Source: Streptomyces sp. NBC_00704 (GTDB taxonomy: Bacteria; Actinomycetota; Actinomycetes; Streptomycetales; Streptomycetaceae). From it: a stretch of DNA of 64,000 nt. The notes below the pieces were generated by a model that did no database searches, had not been told where the DNA came from, and saw only the letters and a program-made list of their open reading frames with translations. Positions 8,051 through 16,560 of this stretch are shown in pieces (position 1 is the first letter of the stretch; the number at the start of each line of letters is the position of its first letter). The position numbers and the translations under genes were made by a program. Location: assembly GCF_036226605.1 (NCBI RefSeq), contig NZ_CP109001.1:33429-97428 (forward strand). The letters run 5' to 3'.

Positions 8051-8943
8051 CGACCCGGTCCGCCGCCGGGCGTGACCGCTCGGTCCCTCGCCGGGGCCGG
8101 TTCGGCGGGTACCGCCCGCAGCCGGGTCACGCTGGCCCGGCCCTGTGCCGGGGCGGTCGTGGCCGGGGTGGTCGCGGCGCACCCGGGGTGCGGCACGACG
8201 ACCGCCGGGGGCTCCAGGCCGGGCAGGGCGAGCAGCGCCGGCGGATCCGACGGGAGGGCCGGCCGCAGCCGCACCGCCGCGCTGGTGACCTCCCCCGCGG
8301 TGACGGTCACGGTCGTGGCGCGGTCGCCCGCGACGAGCGGGGTCCGCACGGCCCGCGGATCGTGACCGGCGCCGGCGGCCACCGCCACCGCGAGCAGATG
8401 CCAGCGCCCCTCGGGGACGTCCCGCAGGGTGTAGCAGGACGGACGGTCGCACGGCACGTCGACGACGGCCGAGGCGACGGCCGGGTACTGGACGACGGCC
8501 GTGGCGAAGGCCCCCAGGAACACGCGGGCGTTGCCGTGGCCCGGCGGCAGCCTGACCGTGCCCGCGACCGAGCCGCGGGGCGCGTGCGGGCCCGGCTCCG
8601 GACCCGGCGGGACCTCCCCCTCGTCGCGGCACAGCCGGCGGAACCGGCCGGGAGACATTCCGACAAGGGCCGTGAAGGACCGCGTGAACGCGTCCGCGCT
8701 CGGGAATCCGACCGCCGCGGATATCTCCGCGATGGCCGAAGAGGTGCCCTCGATCAGTTTCTTCGCTTCGTGAATCCGCACCGCTTCGAGAAATCGCCGG
8801 GGACTCGTCCCGGTCTCCTCCTGGAAAACGCGCGAGAAATCGAAACGGCCGAGCGGAGTCCTCCGGGCGATGTCCGTGACGGTCAGCGGATCGCCGAATC
8901 GCTCGCGCATGTAAGCGACCGCCTTCTCCACCGCTGCGTCCAT
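8011..8943 (-). CDS. AraC-family transcriptional regulator
   Basis: A 310-aa protein with the AraC DNA-binding domain at the N-terminus (about residues 1-105). The two HTH units are seen in TVTDIARRTPLGRFDFSRVFQ and IAEISAAVGFPSADAFTRSF, ending in the family signature PGRFRR. The remaining ~200 residues are a beta-rich domain with no recognisable family. Two perfect CGCTCGA units 11 bp apart (9001-9018) lie about 60 bp upstream, so it is probably itself a SARP target. Confidence 0.88.
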   Translation of the reverse strand: MDAAVEKAVAYMRERFGDPLTVTDIARRTPLGRFDFSRVFQEETGTSPRRFLEAVRIHEAKKLIEGTSSAIAEISAAVGFPSADAFTRSFTALVGMSPGRFRRLCRDEGEVPPGPEPGPHAPRGSVAGTVRLPPGHGNARVFLGAFATAVVQYPAVASAVVDVPCDRPSCYTLRDVPEGRWHLLAVAVAAGAGHDPRAVRTPLVAGDRATTVTVTAGEVTSAAVRLRPALPSDPPALLALPGLEPPAVVVPHPGCAATTPATTAPAQGRASVTRLRAVPAEPAPARDRAVTPGGGPGRQGPEGDSLRHRS

Positions 8944-9433
8944 AGCTCACCTCACCACGTGTCGAACCCCTCAACAGGGTGGCTCGGGAGTGTCGTGATC
9001 CGCTCGAACACCGCTCGAGAACCACTACAGGCCGCGGTGAGGAGGAGACCGGGGGCCGGGAGCCCCCGCAGGGCCGTCCGCGGCCGGCGCGGGGGAGCCG
9101 GATCCGGTGCCGGCCGGGACGGCGCCGGGGCGGTGTCACCCGTCCGGCGGCAGTCGCGGATCGGCGCCGCGGAACCCGCGCCACCTCGGAAAACCCTGCC
9201 GCGACCGCGGCGACGGCGAGCGCCGGCGGGCCCCGGGCGGCCCGGCGCCCGCCGTCCGCCCGCCGCGCCCGCCCGGCCTCCCGGCGGGTTCGCGGCTCCC
9301 CGACAGCCCGCGAGGACCGGGCGCACCGGCGCGCCGGCCCGTCCCTCGGCGGCCGTCCGGGCGGCGCGTCCGGCCGCCGCACGGGCGTCGGATCCCCAAC
9401 TCCCTTGGCACGGGCGGGGCTAGAGTGACCGGC
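8944..9433. other. 490-bp intergenic region
   Basis: The left end holds the AraC promoter and its SARP box. The rest is extremely GC-rich (runs of GGCCGG/CCGCG) with no convincing gene on either strand. The right end carries the start region of the VOC gene at 9434. Confidence 0.6.
9001..9018 (-). promoter_or_regulatory. SARP-type operator upstream of the AraC gene
   Basis: Read on the minus strand, TCGAGCGG occurs twice at an exact 11-bp spacing, about 60 bp upstream of the AraC start codon and in the direction of transcription. Confidence 0.7.
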
Positions 9434-10051
9434 ATGACCTCCCTCGCATCCGTCACCCTGGAGGTGGCCGATCTCGCGGCCGCCGAGAGCTTCTACTCCG
9501 ACGCCTTCGGGCTGGGCCCGCGGCTGCGGCTGCGGGCCTCCGACGCGCAGACGACCGGATTCCGCGGGTTCACGATGTCGATCACCGTCTCCCAGCCCGC
9601 CGACGTCGACAGCTTCATCGAGTCCGCCCTCAAGGCCGGCGCCACGACCCTGAAGCCCGCCGCGAAGTCCCTGTGGGGCTACGGCGGCGTCGTGCAGGCC
9701 CCGGACGGCACGATCTGGAAGACGGCGACCTCGTCGAAGAAGAACACCGGCCCCGCCACCCGCGCCGTCGACGACCTCGTGCTCCTGCTCGGCGTCGAGG
9801 ACGTCAAGGCGAGCAAGCAGTTCTACGTCGAGCGCGGCCTGTCCGTCGGCAAGAGCTTCGGCGGCAAGTACGTCGAGTTCGCCTCCGACGACGCCGCCCC
9901 CGTCAAGCTCGCGCTCTACAAGCGGAAGGGCCTGGCCAAGGACGTCGGGGTGGCCGAGGAGGGCGGCGGCTCGCACCGCCTCGTGCTCGGCAGCACGTCC
10001 GGCTCCTTCACCGACCCGGACGGCTTCGTCTGGGAGGCCGCGCAGGCGTAG
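9434..10051 (+). CDS. Two-domain VOC family protein
   Basis: A 205-aa protein with two VOC modules: residues 1-100 (SVTLEVADLAAAESFYSDAFGLG ... GGVVQAPDGTIW) and 110-205 (DDLVLLLGVEDVKASKQFYVERG ... GSFTDPDGFVWE). The fused duplication can form a complete active or binding cleft in one chain. Next to an antibiotic cluster it may act as a drug-binding resistance protein or tailoring enzyme. The start at 9434 has a GTGACCGGC stretch but only a weak ribosome site. It converges on the apoprotein gene. Confidence 0.82.
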   Translation: MTSLASVTLEVADLAAAESFYSDAFGLGPRLRLRASDAQTTGFRGFTMSITVSQPADVDSFIESALKAGATTLKPAAKSLWGYGGVVQAPDGTIWKTATSSKKNTGPATRAVDDLVLLLGVEDVKASKQFYVERGLSVGKSFGGKYVEFASDDAAPVKLALYKRKGLAKDVGVAEEGGGSHRLVLGSTSGSFTDPDGFVWEAAQA

Positions 10052-10104
10052 GCCCGAGCCGTCCCGCACCGGGGACGGACCGGTGACGGCGGGAACACGA
10101 ACGC

Positions 10105-10147
10105 GCCCACCGAGCGGTGCCATTCGCACGGGCACCGATCGGTGGGC
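10105..10147. terminator. Bidirectional terminator between VOC and apoprotein genes
   Basis: 17-base arms (10105-10121 and 10131-10147) pair with a single mismatch around a 9-base loop, between two convergent genes. Confidence 0.75.
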
Positions 10148-10177
10148 TGCGGTCTCGTCCAGGAGGGCGCGCGTCGC

Positions 10178-10594
10178 TCAGCCGAAGGAGATCCCGGCGC
10201 CGACCGCGCCGGTGGCGTCCTGGTAGGCGACCAGCTGGCACTGCTGCGCGGCGCAGTCGACGGTCACGGACGTGCCGGCGCCGGTGCTCCAGTCGGTGGC
10301 CTTGAACTGCTTGTGCACCGTGTAGGACGCGGTGAAGACGCCGTCGGCGCCGACGGTGGCCGTGGTCAGCGCGTCGGTGCAGGTGGTGTTCTCCCGGCAC
10401 TGCGACACGGCGACCTGGGCGCCCGCCGGGAAGCCGGTGCCGGTGACGGTCACGGTCTGGCCGTCCGCCAGACCGCTGCCGGGCGAGACGGCCACCGCCG
10501 CGGCCGCGGAGGCCGGAGCGGCGGAGACGGCGAAGGCGGCCACGACGGCGGAACCCAGCAGGCCGGCCTTGGTCAGACGCGAGCGGATCTGCAT
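10178..10594 (-). CDS. Neocarzinostatin/macromomycin-type chromoprotein apoprotein
   Basis: A 138-aa secreted protein. The ATG at 10594 follows GGGGAG. Residues 1-30 form a Sec signal peptide ending PASA; the mature part is ~108 aa, close to neocarzinostatin (113 aa). Family hallmarks are SPGSGLADGQTVTVTGTGFPAG near the N-terminus, Cys residues in SQC/TTC and in DCAAQQC (four in all, enough for the two disulfides of the family), and the terminal AISFG-type strand (here GISFG). Such apoproteins bind and protect DNA-damaging enediyne chromophores. Here the cluster looks diazofluorene-like, so binding of a non-enediyne genotoxin is possible but inferred. A long SARP-box array precedes it. Confidence 0.88.
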   Translation of the reverse strand: MQIRSRLTKAGLLGSAVVAAFAVSAAPASAAAAVAVSPGSGLADGQTVTVTGTGFPAGAQVAVSQCRENTTCTDALTTATVGADGVFTASYTVHKQFKATDWSTGAGTSVTVDCAAQQCQLVAYQDATGAVGAGISFG

Positions 10595-10687
10595 GTTCTT
10601 CTCCCCGATGAGTGCGGAAACGGAACCGGAACGGCGCGTTCTGATGATCACGCCTCACCCAGAGTCGACCGCACCGCATGAGAACGG

Positions 10688-10865
10688 CTCGAAGCCCACT
10701 CGAAACCTGCTCGACCCCACGAGGGAGCGTGCTCGACCCCGCGAGGGAGCCGGCTCGATTCCGCCGGGGAGCGTGCTCGGTTCGCGGGGGAGCGGGCTCG
10801 ATTCGGCGGGGGAGCGTGCTCGATGCGCGGGGGAGCGTGCTCGACCCCGTGAGGTGCGTGCTCGG
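10688..10865 (-). promoter_or_regulatory. Array of ten SARP-type TCGAG motifs (11-bp then 21-22-bp period)
   Basis: CTCGA/CTCGG (TCGAG on the minus strand) starts at 10688, 10699, 10710, 10732, 10754, 10776, 10797, 10819, 10840 and 10861. The three nearest the apoprotein gene are exactly 11 bp apart; the rest are one per 21-22 bp, two helical turns. The units also share a GGGAGCGTG spacer, so this is both a tandem repeat and a phased operator array. Confidence 0.75.
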
Positions 10866-10992
10866 TTCGCGGGGGGAGCGTGCCGCGTCGCGGCACCGCC
10901 TCCTGCCTCCGCCTCCTGCCCTCCGCCTCCTGCCTCAGCCTCCCGGCTCCCGGCTCCCGGCTTCCGGCTCCCGAGGGGGCGGCCGGGCGGCC

Positions 10993-11775
10993 CTACGGGT
11001 TGCCGAGCATGAAGCCGACGCCGCGCACCGTCACGATCCAGCCGCTGTCGCCCAGCTTGCCGCGCAGGCTGCTGACATGGGTGTCGACGGTACGGCGGGA
11101 CCAGGAGTCGCCCCAGACCTGCTGGAGCAGCTGCTTGCGCGGGATGACGGTGTCGGGGTGCGAGGCCAGCAGGCACAGGAGGTCGAACTCCTTGCGGGTC
11201 AGGGCGACTTCCTCGCCGCCGACCAGGACCTCGCGGGAGCCCACGTCGATGTGCAGGCGGCCGTGCCGGATCTCGCGGGCGGCGGCGGGCTGCCACTCGG
11301 CGCGCCGCATCACCGCCTCGATGCGGGCCATCAGCTCGCGCAGCCCGTACGGCTTGGCCACGTAGTCGTCCGCGCCCGCCTGGAGGCCGAGGACGCAGTC
11401 CAGCTCGGAGGCGCGGGCGGTGACGATGATGACCGGCACCCGGCTGACGGCGCGGATGGCGCGGCAGACCTCCAGCCCGTCCAGGTCGGGCAGTTCGAGG
11501 TCCAGCAGGACGAGATCGGCGTCCTCGTGGGCGCGCAGCGCGGCCTCGCCGCGGCGCACGCCGAAGGCCTCGTGACCGTGCCGGCGCAACTGGGTGACCA
11601 GGGACTCGGCGCAGGAGTTGTCGGCGTCGACGACGAGGACGCGGCGGCCGGAGGGCATCGACACGGCCGCGCCGTGCCCGGCGGCGGCGGGCCCGCGGGG
11701 GACCGTGGGCCGGGGGGCGGCCGCGGCGGGGCCGGCGGGCGGGCGGGTGTCGAGCAGCGCCTGTGCCGATGTCAC
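10993..11775 (-). CDS. Orphan OmpR/PhoB-family response regulator
   Basis: 260 aa. The GTG at 11775 has GGGGGAGG eight bases upstream; it adds a ~40-residue Ala/Pro-rich leader before the receiver domain. The receiver runs about 43-155, with the phospho-acceptor Asp in LVLLDLELPD and Lys in VAKPYG. The acidic pocket reads V-D-A-D, so the second of the usual acidic pair is Ala. The winged-helix effector (about 165-258) has the RRTVDTHVSSLRGKLG recognition helix. No histidine kinase is nearby. Atypical OmpR-type regulators such as JadR1 control angucycline clusters by binding pathway products, and this may be similar. Confidence 0.88.
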   Translation of the reverse strand: MTSAQALLDTRPPAGPAAAAPRPTVPRGPAAAGHGAAVSMPSGRRVLVVDADNSCAESLVTQLRRHGHEAFGVRRGEAALRAHEDADLVLLDLELPDLDGLEVCRAIRAVSRVPVIIVTARASELDCVLGLQAGADDYVAKPYGLRELMARIEAVMRRAEWQPAAAREIRHGRLHIDVGSREVLVGGEEVALTRKEFDLLCLLASHPDTVIPRKQLLQQVWGDSWSRRTVDTHVSSLRGKLGDSGWIVTVRGVGFMLGNP

Positions 11776-11913
11776 GGTCGTGCCTCCCCCGGGGGTGCGG
11801 TGCTGTGCGCGGGTCCGGGCCCCGCCCTGACCCGAATCTAGGCAAGCGCGGTCGAGCCCCGGTACAGCCCCGACTGCCTCGCACGGGGCAGGGTCCCCCA
11901 GGGGGCGCGGGTG

Positions 11914-12318
11914 TTACGGGTTGAGGACCCAGGCCGAGTCGTGGCGGGTGAAGCCGATGTGCGGGTAGTAGTCGACGGCCGCGGGCGCGGACAGCAGCAC
12001 GAGCTTGGCGTCGGGCGCCTCGCCGCGCGTGGCGTCGATCAGCGCGCGGCCGACGCCGGAACGCTGGCGGTCCCGCACGACGGCGATGTCGGACACGTAG
12101 GTGACGTAGGAGAAGTCGGAGACGGCGCGCACGATGCCCAGCAGCGTGCCCTCGTCGTCGCGGGCCACCAGCACGAGGTTGGCGTTCTCGACCATGGCCG
12201 CGAACCGGTCCCGGTCCCCGACCGGCCGCCGCTCGCCGAGCCCGGAGGCCCGGTAGACGCCGAGGACCTCGTCCAGGTCGAGCGCGGCGCCGTCGACGCG
12301 GTCAATCTTCCAGCTCAT
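11914..12318 (-). CDS. GNAT acetyltransferase of the diazo cassette (KinN/FzmQ-like)
   Basis: A 134-aa single GNAT domain. Motif A is present: the strand VTYVSDIAVV, then DRQRSGVGRALI for acetyl-CoA pyrophosphate binding. The C-terminal strand is YPHIGFTRHDS. In fosfazinomycin and kinamycin biosynthesis a GNAT acetylates hydrazinosuccinate before the lyase acts. Order and strand here (GNAT directly after the lyase, ORFs overlapping by 17 bp) match that pathway. The assignment rests on neighbours, since GNAT substrates cannot be read from sequence. Confidence 0.82.
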   Translation of the reverse strand: MSWKIDRVDGAALDLDEVLGVYRASGLGERRPVGDRDRFAAMVENANLVLVARDDEGTLLGIVRAVSDFSYVTYVSDIAVVRDRQRSGVGRALIDATRGEAPDAKLVLLSAPAAVDYYPHIGFTRHDSAWVLNP

Positions 12319-13588
12319 GCAGCTTCTCCAATCGGGTGCGGATCACGTCGTGGTGCGTGAGGAAGCGCTCCGGGCCGAGCCCGGCCAGGTCGATGCCCTG
12401 CTTGGCCAGGGAGGCGCCGAAGTGCTCCCCCGTCGCCAGGGTGTGGCTCGCCGCCGCCTGCACGCTGCGGTACGCGCGCTCGCGCTCCATGCCGTCGCCG
12501 AGGAGCTCGGCGAGGACCGCGGAGCTGTGGACGAGGCCGTCGGTCTGGTCGACGTGCGCCCGCATCCGGTCGGCGTCCACGGTCAGCGACGCCACCAGAT
12601 CGGCGGCCCCGGTCACCTGGAAGTGGCCGACGCTCAGGCTGTCCGGCAGGATCACCCGCTCCACGCTCTGGTGGGCGAGGTCGCGCTCGTGCCAGAGCGC
12701 CACGTTCTCCATCGCGGTGTCGGCGTAACCGCGCAGCAGACGGGCCAGCCCGCACAGCCGCTCGCTCGTGGTGGGGTTGCGCTTGTGCGGCATGGCGCTG
12801 GACCCCTGGTAGGCGCCGGTGCGCGCCTCCTCGACCTCACGCACCTCGGTGCGCTGCAACAGCCGCAGCTCCAGGGCGATCTGCTCCACGCACGCGCCCA
12901 GGACGGCCACGGCCTGGAGGAGCTGGGCGTGCCGGTCGCGGGCGACGACCTGGCTCGGCGCGGGCTCCACGCCGAGGCCGAGCGCCCCGCAGACGTACTC
13001 CTCGACGTACGGGTCGATCAGCGCGTACGTGCCGACGGAGCCGGAGACGGTGCCGACGGCGACGGCCTCGCGGGCGGCGGCGAGCCGGCGCAGCGAGCGG
13101 TCCACGGCGAAGGCGTGCCCGGCGAGCTTGTGCCCGAAGGTGGTGGGCTCCGCGTGCATGCCGTGGGTGCGGCCCACCATCACGGTGTCCCAGTGCTCCA
13201 GGGCCCGCGTGGTCAGCACCCGGCGCAGCCGCCGGGCCGCGTCCGCGAGCAGGTCGGCGGCGCGGGCCAGGGTGTGGCCGAGCGCGGTGTCGACGAGGTC
13301 GTAGCTGGTCATGCCGAGGTGCACCCACCGCGCCGAGGACGCGGGGATGTCCTCGCAGTAGGCGGCGAGGAAGGACAGCACCTCGTGGTCGCGCTCGCGC
13401 TCGATCTCGGCGACCCGCTCCGGGTCCGGGACCCGGGCGCGGCGCATGTCCTCGACCGCCTCGTGCGGGACGCGGCCGAGGGCGGCCTGCGCCTGCGAGG
13501 CGAGGATCTCCACCCGCACCCAGGTGGCGTAGCGGGTGCGGTCGCTGAAGAGGTCCGCCATCTCGGGCAGCGTGTAACGGGCGATCAT
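12302..13588 (-). CDS. Adenylosuccinate lyase-like enzyme, putative N-acetylhydrazinosuccinate lyase (KinM/FzmR-like)
   Basis: 428 aa of the fumarase/aspartase superfamily. The flexible-loop signature GSSAMPHKRNP is intact. The conserved MTSYDLVDTA block near residue 90 and VGRTHGMHAEPTTFG near 130-145 supply the other active-site parts. The ATG at 13588 follows GGAGG. In the fosfazinomycin/kinamycin route the homologue eliminates fumarate from N-acetylhydrazinosuccinate, giving acetylhydrazine. A purine-biosynthesis PurB would not be expected between a GNAT and a glutamine synthetase-like gene. Confidence 0.9.
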   Translation of the reverse strand: MIARYTLPEMADLFSDRTRYATWVRVEILASQAQAALGRVPHEAVEDMRRARVPDPERVAEIERERDHEVLSFLAAYCEDIPASSARWVHLGMTSYDLVDTALGHTLARAADLLADAARRLRRVLTTRALEHWDTVMVGRTHGMHAEPTTFGHKLAGHAFAVDRSLRRLAAAREAVAVGTVSGSVGTYALIDPYVEEYVCGALGLGVEPAPSQVVARDRHAQLLQAVAVLGACVEQIALELRLLQRTEVREVEEARTGAYQGSSAMPHKRNPTTSERLCGLARLLRGYADTAMENVALWHERDLAHQSVERVILPDSLSVGHFQVTGAADLVASLTVDADRMRAHVDQTDGLVHSSAVLAELLGDGMERERAYRSVQAAASHTLATGEHFGASLAKQGIDLAGLGPERFLTHHDVIRTRLEKLHELED

Positions 13589-13639
13589 GCGAGGCCTCCG
13601 TCGGGAGTGGAACGGCACGGCACAGGGGCTCGACGCGGG

Positions 13640-15133
13640 TCAGTAGGCGCCGAAGTACTCACGCTGCTCCCACTCGGTGACCCGGCCGGAGGCGGGCGCC
13701 GCCTGCACGCACCAGGCCTCGTAGCGGCGCAGCTCGCTCTCCTTCAGCTTGACCAGGCAGGCGGCGAGCGGCTCGCCGAGCAGCCGGGCGGCCCGTCCCG
13801 CGCGGAACGCGTCGAGGGCCTCGCCCAGGTGCTGCGGCACCAGACCGGCGCCGTCGGAGGGGGCGGGCGCGGCCTGGCCGGTCAGGCCCTCCAGTCCCGC
13901 GAAGAGCTGCGCGGCGATGTTCAGGTACGGGTTGGCGCACGGCTCGCCGATGCGGTTCTCGATGTGCGCCCCGCCGCCGTGGCCGACGACGCGCAGCATC
14001 GCGCTGCGGTCCTCCTGGCTCCAGCCGAGCCGGGTGGGCGCGAGGGCGTGCTCGGCGGCGAGCCGCCGGTAGCCGTTGACGGTGGGCACCGACAGCAGGC
14101 ACAGCTCGCGCGCCCAGGACAGCAGCCCCTCCGCGTACGCCTTGCCCTGCGGGGGCAGCCCGCCGGAGGGGCCCTCGGCGCCGAACAGGTTGCCGCCCGT
14201 GGCGAGGTCGGTGACCGACTGGTTGAGGTGCCAGCCGCTGGGGTCGGCGGCGTCGAGGAGAGGCTGCGACATGAACGAGGCGTGGTGGCCGCGGCGGGCG
14301 CACCAGCTCTTGGCGACCGTGCGGAAGAGCAGCATGGCGTCGGCGGCGTCCAGCGCGGACATCGGGCTGAACGTCGTCTCGACCTGACCGGGCCCGGACT
14401 CGTGCTCCATCGACCGCAGCGGCAGACCGAGGGCCAGCAGGTGCAGGGCGAGCGGGTCGGTCAGGGGGGCGACGGTGTCGTAGTGCGCGTCGAGGTTGAA
14501 CTGGTAGCCGGCGTTCAGGGCCGCCACGCGCGGCGCCCGCCCCTGGAGCCCGAAGCCGTTGCCGGTGTTGCCGGGCTCGTCGTCGAGACGCCGGGTCAGG
14601 TACCACTCGACTTCCAGGCCGAGGACGGCGCCGAGGCCGTGCTCGGTGTACCGGTCGACGACGCGGCGCAGCACGGCCCGCGAGGACAGCGGGTGCGGAC
14701 TGCCGTCGCGCAGGTACTCGTCGCCGATCACCCAGGCGGTGCGCGCGCCGCCGCCGGGCAGCCGCTGGAAGGTGAGCGGGTCGGGGACGAGGACGAAGTT
14801 GCCGGCGCCGGCGATCTCGTCGACGCCGATGCCGTGCTCGCCGAGGAAGTCGACGGCGACGGCGTGCCCGGTGTCGAAGACGAACGGACCGGGGCTGAAG
14901 TTCATGCCGTTGCGCAGCACGGAGCGGAACGCGGCGGCGGTGAGGGTCTTGGAGCGGGCCAGTCCGTGCGGGTCGCCGAAGACGAGGCGGACGAAGTCGA
15001 ACTCGCCGAGGCCCGCCTCGATCCGCTCGGCGGCGGCGGTGCGGGCCTCGTCCCACAGCCCGTGATCGGCCACGAACGAGGGCCGCCCGACGCAGTCCTG
15101 CGCGGCGGGCGAGGACCATGACCTGACGTGCAT
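13640..15133 (-). CDS. Glutamine synthetase-like ligase, putative gamma-glutamylhydrazine synthetase (KinL/FzmN-like)
   Basis: A 497-aa GS-fold protein. Visible family elements are GLEVEWYLT (Glu ligand), MEHESGPGQVE, the HHASFMSQPL metal/ATP block, GWHLNQSV, and the substrate-loop/arginine region ENRIGEPCANPYL. The ATG at 15133 is preferred; a GTG at 15151 is possible but lacks a ribosome site. Homologues in kinamycin and fosfazinomycin producers join glutamate and hydrazine to gamma-glutamylhydrazide using ATP. It sits 51 bp from the lyase and 27 bp from the amidase, in one operon. Confidence 0.9.
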   Translation of the reverse strand: MHVRSWSSPAAQDCVGRPSFVADHGLWDEARTAAAERIEAGLGEFDFVRLVFGDPHGLARSKTLTAAAFRSVLRNGMNFSPGPFVFDTGHAVAVDFLGEHGIGVDEIAGAGNFVLVPDPLTFQRLPGGGARTAWVIGDEYLRDGSPHPLSSRAVLRRVVDRYTEHGLGAVLGLEVEWYLTRRLDDEPGNTGNGFGLQGRAPRVAALNAGYQFNLDAHYDTVAPLTDPLALHLLALGLPLRSMEHESGPGQVETTFSPMSALDAADAMLLFRTVAKSWCARRGHHASFMSQPLLDAADPSGWHLNQSVTDLATGGNLFGAEGPSGGLPPQGKAYAEGLLSWARELCLLSVPTVNGYRRLAAEHALAPTRLGWSQEDRSAMLRVVGHGGGAHIENRIGEPCANPYLNIAAQLFAGLEGLTGQAAPAPSDGAGLVPQHLGEALDAFRAGRAARLLGEPLAACLVKLKESELRRYEAWCVQAAPASGRVTEWEQREYFGAY

Positions 15134-15160
15134 GGGGAACGTCCTTTCCACGGGCGTGAG

Positions 15161-16549
15161 TTACCGGGCGGCCGCGGGTTCCAGGGCCCGCGCGGCGGGC
15201 GGCGCGAGCGTGCCGAGATCCGACTCCAGGCGTCCGGCGAGCGAGAGGACCAGGTCGTCCCCGCCGACGGGGCCGACCAGTTGCAGGCCCACCGGCAGGC
15301 CGGAGCGGGTGAGTCCGGCCGGCAGCGACAGGGCGGGCTGGCCGGTCATGTTGAAGGGGTACGAGGCGGGCGCCCAGGCCAGCCACCGCAGGTCGCGCGG
15401 ATCGTCCGCCCAGGGCGGGCCGACGGCGTCGGCGGCGAACGGCTCGACGGGCACGGTGGCCATGGCGAGGACGTCGTAGCGGTCCATGACGGTGCGCAGG
15501 GTGGCGCGCAGGCCCTGGCGGACCTCCTCGGCGCGGATCACGTCGGCGCCGGTGAGGGTGCGCCCGTACCGGATGACCTCCAGGCGGCCGGGGTCGGCCC
15601 ACTCGTCGTCCTCGGGGCGCGCCCCGGCCGCCTCGGACGCGGCCAGGAGGTCGACGAGCGCCGGGTACAGGCGGTCGCAGCGCACCTCGACGTCCTCGAC
15701 CGCATGCCCCTGCCCCAGCAGGGCCAGGCGGGCCTGTCCGCCGACCCGGCGCACCTCGTCGGCGGTGCCGTCGTAGTCGATCCAGCCGATCCTGAGGCGG
15801 CGGTCGGCGCGCGGCGCGTCGAGCGAGCCGAGGCCGGAGTCGGGGTCGGCCGGATGCGGGCCGGACATGATCCGCCCGAGCAGCGCCGCGTCGGCCACGG
15901 TACGGGCCAGGGGGCCCTGGTGGGCGAGCCGGTCGGCGCTGTTGGGGACGTACGGGATGCGGCCCAGGGTGGGCTTGTAGCCGACGACGCCGCAGAACGC
16001 GGCCGGGATCCGGATCGATCCGGCCCCGTCGGTGCCCAGGGCGGCGTCGCACAGGCCCGCGGCCACCGCCGCGGCGGCGCCCCCGCTGGAGCCGCCCGCG
16101 GTCAGGCGCGGATCGTAGGGGTTGCGGGTGGGCGGGGCGACCCGGCTGACCGTCGAGGCGCTCCAGCCGTACTCGGAGGTGGCGGTCTTGCCGACGACGA
16201 CGGCTCCGGCGGCGCGCAGCCGGGCCACCGCGGGAGCGTCCTCGCGGGGCCGGGCGTTGGGCAGCAGCGAGCCCCGCACGGTGGGCAGGTCACGGGTCTG
16301 GAGCAGGTCCTTCACCGACACGGTGACGCCGAGCAGCGGCAGCGTCCGCCAGGCGGCGGCGCCGAGCCGGCGGATCCGCGCGTCGGCGCGCTCCGCCGCC
16401 CGCAGCGCCTCCTCGCCCGCGACGGCGACGTACGCGTCGAGCGTGTCCCGCTCGCGCGCGGCGGTCAGGACGGCGCTCGTGTGCTCGACGGCGGACAGCT
16501 CGCCCCGCCGCAGGAGTTCCCTGGTGTGGCTGACGCCGCGGGCGGTCAT
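15161..16549 (-). CDS. Amidase-signature hydrolase, putative acetylhydrazine deacetylase (KinK/FzmO-like)
   Basis: 462 aa. The Ser-cisSer-Lys triad is complete: Lys in VSVKDLLQT, Ser in TAGGSSGGAAAA, and the nucleophile Ser in GTDGAGSIRIPAAFCG. The ATG at 16549 follows GGGGAGAG. In the hydrazine-forming route an amidase hydrolyses N-acetylhydrazine to free hydrazine for the glutamine synthetase-like ligase. It lies between that ligase and the unknown 652-aa gene with gaps of 27 and 11 bp. Confidence 0.9.
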   Translation of the reverse strand: MTARGVSHTRELLRRGELSAVEHTSAVLTAARERDTLDAYVAVAGEEALRAAERADARIRRLGAAAWRTLPLLGVTVSVKDLLQTRDLPTVRGSLLPNARPREDAPAVARLRAAGAVVVGKTATSEYGWSASTVSRVAPPTRNPYDPRLTAGGSSGGAAAAVAAGLCDAALGTDGAGSIRIPAAFCGVVGYKPTLGRIPYVPNSADRLAHQGPLARTVADAALLGRIMSGPHPADPDSGLGSLDAPRADRRLRIGWIDYDGTADEVRRVGGQARLALLGQGHAVEDVEVRCDRLYPALVDLLAASEAAGARPEDDEWADPGRLEVIRYGRTLTGADVIRAEEVRQGLRATLRTVMDRYDVLAMATVPVEPFAADAVGPPWADDPRDLRWLAWAPASYPFNMTGQPALSLPAGLTRSGLPVGLQLVGPVGGDDLVLSLAGRLESDLGTLAPPAARALEPAAAR

Positions 16550-16560
16550 TCGCTCTCCCC

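Noticed and set aside
5546..10135. A 1529-codon minus-strand open frame spanning several genes
   Set aside because: It runs opposite ABC transporter, regulator and VOC genes; low-complexity Arg/Gly/Ala product without any recognisable domain.
12317..15121. A 934-codon plus-strand open frame
   Set aside because: Antisense to the lyase and glutamine synthetase-like genes, which carry intact catalytic motifs; the open frame is a GC artefact.
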